This document shows, one piece after another, positions 48,835-58,905 of a stretch of 60,364 nucleotides of DNA (position 1 is the stretch's first letter; every line of letters starts with the position of its first letter). The translations under genes were made by a program, and so were the position numbers. The notes below the pieces were generated by a model that had not been told where the DNA came from, made no database searches, and worked only from the letters and a program-made list of their open reading frames with translations. The stretch is taken from the NCBI GenBank assembly GCA_944320385.1, contig CALUHH010000013.1, positions 1-60,364 of the forward strand, in the 5' to 3' direction. Source of the stretch: an uncultured Atopobiaceae bacterium. Its GTDB lineage: Bacteria; Actinomycetota; Coriobacteriia; Coriobacteriales; Atopobiaceae.

Positions 48835-50679
48835 ATGCTGGACATCAAGCGCGTTCTCGCGAGCAAGCCCAGGAAGCCGGAGCACGTGGAGCTCGCGGCC
48901 CTCTGGACCCCGTGGGGCGAGAAGATCGCGGCGGGCGAGAAGGACCTCCCGCCGGCGTCGCACCCCCGTCCCCAGCTGGCGCGCGACGCATGGACCTCGC
49001 TGAACGGCGTCTGGGAGTGCGCGTTCGTCTTTGCCTCCGACGCCGTCACCTCCTGGCGCGCGGCCACGCCCCCGGCGGACGGCTGGCGCCCCATCCGCGT
49101 GCCCTTCTCGCCCGAGGCCCCGCTGTCCGGCGTGTGCCGCCAGCTTCAGCCGAGCGAGCTGCTCTGGTACCGGCGCACCTTCGAGGCGCCCGCGCTCGCC
49201 GCGGGCGAGCGGCTCGTCCTGCACTTCGAGGCCGTGGACTGGGCGTGCCAGGTCTTTGTCAACGGCGTGCCCGTGCGCGAGCACGTGGGCGGCTACCTGC
49301 CCTTCTCCGCAGACGTCACCGAGGCGCTGCGCCCGGGCGCAAACCATCTGGCGGTCTGCGTCCTCGACCCCAGCGACGCGGGCACGCAGCTGCGCGGCAA
49401 GCAGCGCCTGGAGCGCGGCGGCATCTGGTACACGGCCCAGAGCGGCATCTGGCAGGACGTGTGGTACGAGGTCGTGCCCGCCGCTCACGTGGTCGACCTC
49501 GTGGTCGACGCGCGCCCGGCCGCGGGCATGCTCGCCCTTCTCGCCGAGGTCGAGGGCGAGGGCACGCTGATCGCGCGCCTGCTCGACGAGGGTCGGGAGG
49601 TCGCGCGCGCATCCGTCCGCGCCGCCGGGGCCCGCGAGCTGCGGCTCAGGCTCGACGTGCCCGACCCGCACCTCTGGCGCCCGAGCGACCCGCACCTCTA
49701 TGACATCGAGCTCACCTTTGGCGCGGACCGCGTGCGCAGCTACTGCGGCTTTCGCACCGTCGAGGTGCGCCCGGACGACGCCGGCGTGCCGCGCGTCCAC
49801 CTCAACGGCAAGGCGCTCTTCCTGCGCGGGGTGCTCGACCAGGGCTACTGGCCGGACGGCCTGATGACCGCGCCCTCCGAGGCCGCCTTTGCCCACGACA
49901 TCCTCGCGGCGCGCGAGCTGGGCTTCAACCTGCTGCGCATGCACGTCAAGGTGGAGTCGCGCCGCTTCTACGCGCTCTGCGACCGCCTGGGCATCCTCGT
50001 GTGGCAGGACATGGTCTCCGGCGGCGGCTCGTACGGCACCTGGCAGACGAGCTACAAGCCCACGCTCCTGCGCGCGAGCTGGTCGATGGCCACCGACGAG
50101 GGCCCTGCCGCGGCGCGACGCCTCGCCGCCGACGACCCGGGGTATCGCCGCGAGTGGCGCGAGACCTGTGCCGGCACGGTGCACCTGCTGCGCGGGCACC
50201 CCTGCGTGGTGGGCTGGACGCTCTTCAACGAGGGCTGGGGCCAGTTCGACGCCCGCGCGGCCTGCGACGACGTGCGCGCGATGGACCCCACGCGCCTGGT
50301 CAGCGCCGCGAGCGGCTGGTACGACCGCCTCTGCGGCGACGTCCACAGCGTGCACAACTACTTCCGCCCGCTCGAGGTGTGGCGCGACGCCGCCCGCGAG
50401 CCGCGCGCCTTCGTGATCTCAGAGTTTGGCGGCGTGAGCTGGGCGGTCCCGGGCCACGTGAGCCTGGAGACGTCGTATGGCTACGAGACGGCCGAGGGTG
50501 CCGCGGCGTTTGCGACCGAGGTGCGCGGGCTTTTGGACCGGGTCCTCTCGCTGAGGGGCCGCGGCCTCGCCGGCTACGTGTACACGCAGCTCAGCGACAT
50601 CGAGGAGGAGACCAACGGCCTGCTCACCTACGACCGCCGCGTGAACAAGCTGGCGGCCGCGCCGGACGGGCCCCGGTGA
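48835..50679 (+). CDS. glycoside hydrolase family 2-type glycosidase
   Basis: 614 residues without a signal peptide. Domains: sugar-binding jelly roll (about 60-200; HFEAVDWACQVFVNGVPVRE, then GGYLPFSADVTEALRPG), immunoglobulin-like (about 205-300), TIM barrel (about 300-614; KALFLRGVLDQGYWPDGLMT). The acid/base Glu is in LFNEGWGQF and the nucleophile Glu in ISEFGGVSW; both are intact. Probably a beta-glucosidase, beta-galactosidase or glucuronidase relative acting on an imported sugar. The ATG at 48835 follows GGGAGG. Confidence 0.92.
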   Translation: MLDIKRVLASKPRKPEHVELAALWTPWGEKIAAGEKDLPPASHPRPQLARDAWTSLNGVWECAFVFASDAVTSWRAATPPADGWRPIRVPFSPEAPLSGVCRQLQPSELLWYRRTFEAPALAAGERLVLHFEAVDWACQVFVNGVPVREHVGGYLPFSADVTEALRPGANHLAVCVLDPSDAGTQLRGKQRLERGGIWYTAQSGIWQDVWYEVVPAAHVVDLVVDARPAAGMLALLAEVEGEGTLIARLLDEGREVARASVRAAGARELRLRLDVPDPHLWRPSDPHLYDIELTFGADRVRSYCGFRTVEVRPDDAGVPRVHLNGKALFLRGVLDQGYWPDGLMTAPSEAAFAHDILAARELGFNLLRMHVKVESRRFYALCDRLGILVWQDMVSGGGSYGTWQTSYKPTLLRASWSMATDEGPAAARRLAADDPGYRREWRETCAGTVHLLRGHPCVVGWTLFNEGWGQFDARAACDDVRAMDPTRLVSAASGWYDRLCGDVHSVHNYFRPLEVWRDAAREPRAFVISEFGGVSWAVPGHVSLETSYGYETAEGAAAFATEVRGLLDRVLSLRGRGLAGYVYTQLSDIEEETNGLLTYDRRVNKLAAAPDGPR

Positions 50680-50719
50680 CCTCGGCTGTCTTCGCCGTGG
50701 CCGCCCGACTCCGGGCCCG

Positions 50720-50858
50720 TACAAAACTCAGGGTGAAATGCTCGAGCAAATCGAGAAGAACCTCGATGGTTCTTCTCGCCACCTGCGGTTTTGTTACCGC
50801 GCACCGGGGGATTGGCCGCGGGGCTCGTACATTTCTCACCGACTTTTGCACGAGCACT
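50720..50858. repeat. composite element with motif hairpin after the GH2 gene (D18)
   Basis: At its heart, CGAGAAGAACC (50752-50762) pairs perfectly with GGTTCTTCTCG (50768-50778) around TCGAT: two dispersed motifs forming a terminator-like hairpin. CACCTGCGGTTTTGTTACC follows. The outer parts share degenerate words CGTACA, CTCA and TTTGC(A/T)CGAGCA. Confidence 0.8.
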
Positions 50859-50945
50859 CGACCGGTGGCCCAACCCGGCATGGCGTTCTCGTGGGGCGGG
50901 CCCGAAGGCGCTACCATGGAAGGGCTGACTGACGAGAGGGGGCGC

Positions 50946-51574
50946 ATGGGCGCGCGGGGGTTCTTCATCACGCTCGAGGGGGCGGACGGCTGCGGCAAGT
51001 CGACGCAGGTCGCGCTGCTCGAGGCCGCGCTCGTCGCGCGCGGGTGCGAGGTCGTGCGCCTGCGCGAGCCCGGCGGCACGCCCCTCTCCGAGAGGGTCCG
51101 CGGGCTGCTTCTGGACCCCGCCAACGCCGAGATGGTCCCCGAGTGCGAGCTTCTGCTCTACGAGGCCAGCCGCGCCCAGCTCACGCGCCAGGTGATCGAG
51201 CCGGCGCTGGCGCGCGGCGCCGTGGTGCTGTGCGACCGCTACTACGACTCCACCTACGCCTACCAGGCGGGCGGCCGCGGGCTCGACGAGGCGCTCGTCC
51301 GCCGCGCCAACGAGCTCGGCAGCTGCGGCCGCGTTCCCGACCGCACGCTGGTGCTCGACCTCGACCCGGCCACCGCCTTCGCGCGCGCCACGGCCGGTGG
51401 CGCCGACCGCATGGAGGCCGAGGGCCTGGCGTTCCAGGAGCGCGTTCGCGCGGCCTACCTGCGCCTCGCGGCCGAGGAGCCCGAGCGCGTGCGCGTGGTC
51501 GACGCGTCGGGAGAGAAGGACGAGGTCGCCGCCCGCCTGCTCGCCGCATGCGCGGACCTCTGGGACCTTTGGGG

Positions 51575-51578
<4 letters not shown>
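50946..51578 (+). CDS. tmk: thymidylate kinase
   Basis: 210 residues. FFITLEGADGCGKSTQVALL is the P-loop, EPGGTPLSERVRGLLL the substrate loop, CDRYYDSTYAYQ the DR motif and GADRMEAEGLAFQERV the lid. It phosphorylates dTMP to dTDP. The ATG at 50946 follows GAGAGGGGG; an upstream in-frame ATG at 50916 is less likely. Its stop overlaps the holB start (GTGA), so the two are coupled. Confidence 0.96.
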
Positions 51579-52719
<1,141 letters not shown>

Positions 52720-52741
<22 letters not shown>

Positions 52742-54237
52742 GGTTTACCTATGCCGCCCGCGACCTGTGGTTTGACCCCGCGGGCACCGGCGCCCAGGAG
52801 GGCGACCACGTCATCTGCGCGACCGAGCGCGGCCAGGAGTTCGGTCTGGCCACGGGCGACGCCCGCGAGGTGACGCCCGAGGAGCTCGAGGAGACGATCG
52901 GCCACGCGCAGCTGCGCGACGTGATCCGCATCGCCACCGACGAGGACCTCGACCGCGCCGAGGAGCTCGAGCGCCGCGGCGAGGAGTCCATGCCCGCCTT
53001 CCGCCGCCACGTGGCGGCCTCCGGCCTGGACATGAAGCCCGTGGGCGTGGAGTACCTCTTCGACGGCGACAAGGCCGTCTGCTACTTCGCCGCCGAGGAG
53101 CGCGTCGACTTCCGCCAGCTCGTGCGCGACCTCGCGCGCGAGTTCCACGTGCGCATCGACATGCGCCAGATCGGCGTGCGCGAGGAGGCCGCGATCGTGG
53201 GCGGCTACGGCCACTGCGGCCAGGAGCTCTGCTGCCGCCGCTTCGCCATGGGCTTTGACCCGGTCTCCATCCGCATGGCCAAGGAGCAGGACCTGCCCCT
53301 CAACTCCACCAAGATCTCGGGCGCGTGCGGGCGCCTCATGTGCTGCCTGCGCTACGAGTTCGAGGCCTACCGCGACTTCAAGGGCCGCGCGCCCAAGCGC
53401 AACGCCGTGATCGACACGCCGCTCGGCAAGGGCAAGATCATCGAGTACGACACGCCCAAGGAGCAGATCGTGCTGCGCCTGGAGAGCGGCAAGCAGATCC
53501 GCGTGGCGCTCGCCGACATGACGGCCTCCGAGGCCGCGCACAAGAAGAGCGAGGAGCTGGGCTGCCCGTGCCGCCCGGACACCGTGACGCGCGAGGTGCT
53601 GGACCGCCTGGAGTCCCCGGACGTGCAGATGGCCCTGGCCGAGCTCGACCGCAAGATGGGCGTGGCCGCGGAGCCCCAGGTCGACGCCGCGGACCTCTTC
53701 GTGGACACCCGGCGCAAGCGTCGCCGCGCCTCGTCGGGCACGCCGGCGGGCGAGAAGGGCCGCGACGCCGCGGCTCCGTCCGCCGCTGGCGCGGACGAGG
53801 CCTCCACGCGCCGTCGTCGCAAGCGCCGTCCGGGCGACGGGGGAGCCGGCAACGCAGCCGCTCCCGCCGAGGCTGCGACCGGTGCGCAGCCGGGCACGAG
53901 GCGCCGCCGTCATCACCAGGCCGCGGAGGGCGCCGACGCCGCCGCGCGCGCGCAGGCGCAGGGCGCCTCGGCGGCGGGCGCGCAGCCGGCCAAGCGCACG
54001 CGCCGACCGGGCGACAAGGGCGGCCAGGCCGCTGCCGGCGCGGCGCCGCGCGGCATGAAGCCGTCGCGCCGCAAGCGCGCCGCGCAGGGCCAGGCCGGCG
54101 GCGAGCAGGCCCAGGGCGGGCAGCGCCCGGCACCCAAGCACATGCAGGCCGGCGAGGACGCGCCCAAGCCGCGGCGCCGTCGCCGTCGCGGCGGCCGCGG
54201 GCGTGGCGGCGCCGGCTCCGAGGGCGGCGCCGAGTAG
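52720..54237 (+). CDS. ricT: PSP1-family protein RicT (YaaT) with long basic tail
   Basis: 505 residues. The PSP1 core (about 1-290) has EFGLATGDAREVTPEELEET, MRQIGVREEAAIVGGYGHCG and paired cysteines QELCCRRF and CGRLMCCLRYE, probably ligands for a metal or Fe-S centre. In Bacillus, RicT works with RicA/RicF in mRNA maturation and phosphorelay control. The remaining ~200 residues are a Lys/Arg-rich, Gly/Ala-rich disordered tail (RRRRHHQ, KPRRRRRRGGRGRGG), much longer than usual and likely to bind RNA. Order tmk-holB-ricT is conserved in many Gram-positives. Confidence 0.92.
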
Positions 54238-54261
54238 CGGCCGCAGGTTCTTCTCGATACA

Positions 54262-54431
54262 ACGTCCAATCCCCGCACCTCAACGGTTGACGTGCGGGGA
54301 TTGGACGTTTTGGGCCCGGAAACCGTCGTGTTCCCGCACCTCAACCGTTGACGTGCGGGGATTGGACGTTTTGGGCCGCCAAACCGTCGCGTTCCCGCAC
54401 CTTATCGCGGAAGGTGCGGGCCCCGGACGTT
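54262..54431. repeat. 61-bp tandem repeat of hairpins (D12)
   Basis: Units begin at 54272, 54333 and 54394, exactly 61 bases apart; the first two are nearly identical, the third is partial and divergent. Each starts with a CCCGCACCTCAAC / GTTGACGTGCGGG hairpin, then ATTGGACGTTTTGGGCC in full units. It ends at the stop codon of the convergent gene. GTTCTTCTCG at 54246 precedes it. Confidence 0.92.
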
Positions 54432-56993
54432 CTACGCCAGGGCGGCGAGGCGCTCCATGAGCTCGACGGTGCCGACGGCGTAGCCGCCGCGGGCGAAGAG
54501 GCCCACGGGCTCGCGGCCGCGACAGTCGAGCAGGATCGCCAGCGGCAGCAGCTCGGGGTTGGCGAATATGCGGCGTGCGAGGCGCTCGGGCAGCTCGGAG
54601 AAGTCGTCGCGGGCAAGCGTCACGGAGGCACCGGCGCCGCGCAGGGCTGCGAGGCAGCGGGCGAGCGTGGGGTCGGCCTCGGCGACGTCCGCGCTCTCGC
54701 GCGTGACCAGCGTGAGTGCGATCTTCTCGGCCGCGAGCGCGGGCGCGGCGTCGGCGAGCTCGTTCTCCAGGTGCTCCGTGGGCTCCTCGGCGAGCTCGAG
54801 GAACGCCAGCACGGCCAGGCCCCCGCTCGGGGCCAGCTGCGCCGCAGCCGGCAGCGGGATGTGCTGCAGCATCTGGTCGGCGCGCGGCTCGCGCAGGCGC
54901 AGCTCCACGCTCGTGGGGCCGTCCACCACAAAGACGCGCTCGCTCGCCTGCTGGTTGCCGTTGGGCAGGCGCACGGTGGTGGTCACGCGGTACGTGCCGG
55001 CCGGCACCTCGAGCCGCGCGGGGTCGCAGCCCCAGAGGTCAAGCTCGCGGAAGCCAAAGAGGACCTGCCCGCTCACCTGCATCGCCGCCCCCAGGCGCGC
55101 GACCGTGACGTCCGTGCCGTAGGAGACGGCGCGTCCCTCCGGCGCAACCAGGCGCAGCGGGAAGGTGCGCTCGGATGCCGCCGCGCCCTCCACGCACGTC
55201 CACGCACCGTCGAGAAGAACCTCGGCGCGCAGGTCCGCCGGCGCCAGCCGCGCGGGCACGCCCAGCGTGCGACAGACGGCCACAAAGAGGGTCCGCAGCG
55301 TGATCTCGGAGGCCTGGCCCGAGGCCAGGGCTCCGGCCGGCGTTCCCACGAGCTTGGCCACGTGCTCGGCGGGCGAGAAGGACAGGCGGCTCGCGAGCAG
55401 CTGCCACGCGGCTGCCGGGTCGCTGGCGACGAGCGCGCGGAGCTCATCGTCGATCATGCCCGCGAGCTGCGGGCGCCACGGGCTCAGGTGCTCCAGGTGC
55501 ACGCGCGGGCAGAGGACGGAGCGTTCCCAGGTCGCGCGGTCGATCCCATGGCAGGGCCCGGACTCGCGCGTGGCCAGCGCCGCGGCGAGATGGCCCTCCA
55601 GCACGCTTGCGGAGAGGTCGAGATAGTCCTTCTCGGCCAGGGTCTCCAGGAGCGCAAGGCGCTCGGGCTCGGGCCCGGCGGTCAGGAACGAGAAGACCTC
55701 CTCGGCGTTGCCCAGGGCGCCCTCCAGGATGCGCGCGACGGCAGCCCCGTCATCGTTCGGACGCAGCTCCGCGGCACGCGCGGCGAGGTCGGCGGCATGC
55801 GCGCGCATCGCGGAGACGCGGCCGCGGCGCAGCTCGTCGGCAGCCGCCTTGCGCTTGCGGCCGCGCGCGACGGCCTCGTCGGAGAGCGCCTGCGTGCGGG
55901 CCGGGTGATCCTCGGGCGCGCGGACGTCGAGGTCGTGCCAGTCGCCTGCCGCGGGTGCCGGCGCGAGCTCGAGCGTGACCGCGGAGACCTCCGCGGTGTC
56001 CACGTCCTTCTCGGCCATGAGCTCGCCGGCGGACGCGTGCACGCGGACGGTCCCCTTGCCGAGCGTCACGGCACAGCTGCCGCACGCGTCGGTCGCAAGC
56101 GTCACGAGCGGTCGCCAGCCGGCCATGTTGAGCACCTCGAGCGAGACCGCCGCGCCCGGCACAGGGCTGCCCGTGGCGTCCACGACGCGCACGCTCAGCT
56201 GCGCGGAATCTGCGTACGAGCCCGTGACGTTCACCACGTACGCGCAGCCGCTGCGCATGAGGACGTCCTCGGGCGCGCAGCCAAAGTCCGAGAAGAGCCG
56301 TGTGCTCACCATCGGCGCGCGGCCGGACGCGGCGGTGAACCAGCCGCGGTCAAGCGCCTCCTCCGGCTCGCAGGCGCCCAGGTAGTGCCAGGCGCCGTCC
56401 GCGTAGGCCTCGACCCAGGCGTGGTTGTCGTCGCAGTGCGCCCACCAGGGCGTGTAGAGCTGGCGGGCCGGGATGCCCACCGCGCGCAGCGCGGTCACGA
56501 GCAGCGTGGACTCCTCGCCGCAGCGGCCCGCGGCCGCCGCGATCACGCCGCGCGCGCCGAGCGTGCGCCCGTCGGTCGTCTGGTAGGTGGCCATCTCGGC
56601 GCACCAGTAGTTGACCTCGATCACGGCGCGCTCCGCGGGCAGGCCCGCCACGCGCGGAGCGAGTTCGGCCCAGAGCGCGGGGCGCACGTCCTCGAGCGGC
56701 TCGTTGTTGATGCGCGGGCACGCCACGTAGTGGAAAAAGACGTCCTCGGGAAGCCCCGCCGCCGGGCCCTCGCGCAGCATGAGGGCATGGCGCGCAAAGC
56801 CGAGCAGCGTCTCGAGCGGCGTGTCAAAGACGTCCGTCAGCGGCAGCTCGGCCACGAAGGAGCGCACGAGCAGCGCCTCGTCGGCGCCCAGGGGCGCGAG
56901 AAACGCCTCGACCTCGCGGTCCTTCTCGCCCAGCAGGGGACGGCGCGCGGCGTAGCGCTCGGCGGCATGTTCGGCAAAGCTCCGGGAAAGCAT
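54432..56993 (-). CDS. transglutaminase-like domain protein
   Basis: 853 residues, no signal peptide. The transglutaminase core is at about 125-215: ATYQTTDGRTLGARGV, then AAAGRCGEESTLLVTALRAV with Cys158, and WWAHCDDNHAWVEAYADGAW with His191; the third residue is probably in YLGACEPE. The following ~640 residues include beta-rich, carboxypeptidase-regulatory-like stretches (about 270-320) and a helical middle. It ends with a thioredoxin-like or hydrolase-like segment (LLPLAILLDCRGREPVGLFA). Role unknown, perhaps protease-like. ATG 56991-56993 follows AAGGAG. Confidence 0.82.
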   Translation of the reverse strand: MLSRSFAEHAAERYAARRPLLGEKDREVEAFLAPLGADEALLVRSFVAELPLTDVFDTPLETLLGFARHALMLREGPAAGLPEDVFFHYVACPRINNEPLEDVRPALWAELAPRVAGLPAERAVIEVNYWCAEMATYQTTDGRTLGARGVIAAAAGRCGEESTLLVTALRAVGIPARQLYTPWWAHCDDNHAWVEAYADGAWHYLGACEPEEALDRGWFTAASGRAPMVSTRLFSDFGCAPEDVLMRSGCAYVVNVTGSYADSAQLSVRVVDATGSPVPGAAVSLEVLNMAGWRPLVTLATDACGSCAVTLGKGTVRVHASAGELMAEKDVDTAEVSAVTLELAPAPAAGDWHDLDVRAPEDHPARTQALSDEAVARGRKRKAAADELRRGRVSAMRAHAADLAARAAELRPNDDGAAVARILEGALGNAEEVFSFLTAGPEPERLALLETLAEKDYLDLSASVLEGHLAAALATRESGPCHGIDRATWERSVLCPRVHLEHLSPWRPQLAGMIDDELRALVASDPAAAWQLLASRLSFSPAEHVAKLVGTPAGALASGQASEITLRTLFVAVCRTLGVPARLAPADLRAEVLLDGAWTCVEGAAASERTFPLRLVAPEGRAVSYGTDVTVARLGAAMQVSGQVLFGFRELDLWGCDPARLEVPAGTYRVTTTVRLPNGNQQASERVFVVDGPTSVELRLREPRADQMLQHIPLPAAAQLAPSGGLAVLAFLELAEEPTEHLENELADAAPALAAEKIALTLVTRESADVAEADPTLARCLAALRGAGASVTLARDDFSELPERLARRIFANPELLPLAILLDCRGREPVGLFARGGYAVGTVELMERLAALA

Positions 56994-57065
56994 GGCGGCT
57001 CCTTCGTGTCATGTTGTGCCCGGACATGGTACCCCAACGGCGGCGTCTCGGCCCCCTCCCGACAG

Positions 57066-57217
57066 CCCTTGAGGGTATGTACACCCGCCCATGAGGGTAT
57101 GTACACCTCGTCGGATGGGTCTTCTCGCATCTCAGCAGCTCACGAGCCTAGCGAGAAGAGCGGGCAGGTCTGGTGACTGTACATACCCTCATGGGCGACT
57201 GTACATACCCTCAAGGG
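57066..57217. repeat. inverted-repeat element, TGAGGGTATGTACA family (D5)
   Basis: Two left words (about 57069-57083 and 57091-57105) and two right words (57179-57196, 57200-57217). Flanks are mirrored in nested order: the outer pair reads CTTGAGGG and CCCTCAAG, the inner CATGAGGG and CCCTCATG. The centre has CTTCTCGC (57121) and GCGAGAAG (57151), a weaker motif pair. Confidence 0.9.
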
Positions 57218-57294
57218 ATCTTGATTGACCTCGAGGACGGCCTTTTCCGCCGCGCGCTACCATAGAGCCTCGCCCCAGACCCGAAAGGACCCCC

Positions 57295-57717
57295 ATGTAC
57301 GGACTCAAGACCGAGGCCAGCTTCGATTCCGCCCACTTCCTCGCGGACTACCACGGCAAGTGCGAGAACCTCCACGGCCACCGCTGGCGCGTCGTCGCCT
57401 ACCTCCGCACGCCCGAGCTGGGCTCCGCCGGCACCGAGCGCGACATGGTCTGCGACTTCGGCGTCTTCAAGTGCGCCGTCCGCGAGCTCGCGGAGGAGTT
57501 CGACCACACCTTCCTCGTGGAGGAGGGCACCCTGCGCCCCGCCACGATGGCCGCGCTGGAGGGGGAGGGCTTCAGCCTCACCGTCCTGCCCTTCCGCACC
57601 ACGGCCGAGAACCTCGCCCGCCACTTCTGCGAGCGCCTGCGCGAGCGCGGGCTGCCGTGCGCACAGGTCGACGTCTATGAGACCCCCCTCAACTGCGCGA
57701 CGTACCTTGCGGACTAG
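57295..57717 (+). CDS. 6-pyruvoyl-tetrahydropterin synthase / QueD-family protein
   Basis: 140 residues. The zinc histidines are His14 (FDSAHFL), His27 and His29 (NLHGHRW), with the catalytic-type Cys23 (GKCENLHGH). CDFGVFKCAVRELAEEFDHT and YETPLNCATY are family marks, with the late Glu. It would make carboxytetrahydropterin for queuosine, or act on another pterin; no queC or queE is near, so the pathway is inferred. The ATG is behind GAAAGGA. Confidence 0.9.
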   Translation: MYGLKTEASFDSAHFLADYHGKCENLHGHRWRVVAYLRTPELGSAGTERDMVCDFGVFKCAVRELAEEFDHTFLVEEGTLRPATMAALEGEGFSLTVLPFRTTAENLARHFCERLRERGLPCAQVDVYETPLNCATYLAD

Positions 57718-57861
57718 GCGGTAAACGCGCCGCAGGTCGGCGGGCATGCCGCCCACAGACGGCAGCGGGCCGCCGGCCCCCTTGTCACTTCCTTGCGCGC
57801 GCAATGTCCGGCCCGGTGGCTATACTCTCAAAGAGGGGCAGCGGGAGAGCGGAGGTGCGTC

Positions 57862-58905
57862 ATGAGTGGTCATTCCCTTCACGGGGTCAACCTGACGGGT
57901 TGGCTGACGCTTGAGTCGTGGGTGACGCCCGAGCTCTTTGCCGAGGCCGGCGCCCTCGACGAGCAGGCGCTCGTCACCGCCCTCGGCCCCCGGCGCTACG
58001 CGGACTACGTGCGCGGGCACCGCGAGAGCTTTGTCACGCGCGAGGACTTTGTCAAGATCGCCGCGCGCGGGTTCAACGCGGTGCGCCTGCCGGTGCCGTG
58101 GTACGTCTACGGGGAGCAGGGCCCGGAGCCCGGCCCCTACGTCGGCTGCATCGAGTACGTGGACCAGGCGCTCGAGTGGGCCGAGGAGATCGGTCTCAAC
58201 GTGGTCTTTGCGCTGGCCATGAACCCGGGCGGCCCCAGCGCGGACAGCGGCACCGCCCCGGACAACGCCGACTGCCACATCCCGCGCGAGCGCGTGCTCG
58301 ACGTGGTCTACGCCCTCGCCAAGCGCTACGCCCTGCGCGCGGGCTTCTTCGGCATCGAGCTGGCGGACGACCCGGTGGTGCAGGTGCGCCGCGGGCTCGC
58401 CCTCACCGACGGCCTGCCCGTTCACCGTCTGCGCAACTACTACCGCGAGGCCTATGAGCTCGTCCGCAGCGCTGCGGGCGAGGACCCCGTCGTCATCCTG
58501 CCGGACGGCGGCGTGCCCGGCGGCTGGGGCCGCTTCATGGCGCAGCGCCACTACGTCAACGTCTGGCTCGACTGCCACCTCGATCGCCCGACCGCGCGCG
58601 TGGACGTCTCCGGCCCGTCCGGCGTCCGCAAGCTCGTCGCCGCGCACGACCGCTACCTGCGTGAGGCACGTCGCTCCGGCATGCCCGTCATGGTGGGAAA
58701 GTGGTCCTCGTCGCTGCCCATCCCCGACGCCCAGATGACGCCCGAGGGCCGCATCGCGCTCGAGCGCGTCTACACCTCGGAGCAGCTGGGAACCTACGAG
58801 AAGTGCCCGGCGTGGTTCTTCAACACCTGGAAGACCAGCGGCATGCTCGCCGGGTGGGACGCCCGCGTGGCGCTCGCGACCTTTGAGCGCGGGATGATCG
58901 TCTGA
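57862..58905 (+). CDS. GH5-fold protein lacking both catalytic glutamates
   Basis: 347 residues, no signal peptide. The fold clearly belongs to the GH5 exo-glucanase type (GVNLTGWLTLESWVTPELF; DFVKIAARGFNAVRLPVPWY; AWFFNTWKTSGMLAGW). The acid/base segment, normally LNEP, is ADDP (Asp170) and the nucleophile segment, normally VGEWS, is VGKWS (Lys280). Both key glutamates are thus replaced, which should abolish normal hydrolysis. The frame is clean and coupled to rsmI (TGATG overlap), so it is likely an expressed pseudoenzyme, perhaps a glycan-binding protein. Confidence 0.85.
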   Translation: MSGHSLHGVNLTGWLTLESWVTPELFAEAGALDEQALVTALGPRRYADYVRGHRESFVTREDFVKIAARGFNAVRLPVPWYVYGEQGPEPGPYVGCIEYVDQALEWAEEIGLNVVFALAMNPGGPSADSGTAPDNADCHIPRERVLDVVYALAKRYALRAGFFGIELADDPVVQVRRGLALTDGLPVHRLRNYYREAYELVRSAAGEDPVVILPDGGVPGGWGRFMAQRHYVNVWLDCHLDRPTARVDVSGPSGVRKLVAAHDRYLREARRSGMPVMVGKWSSSLPIPDAQMTPEGRIALERVYTSEQLGTYEKCPAWFFNTWKTSGMLAGWDARVALATFERGMIV

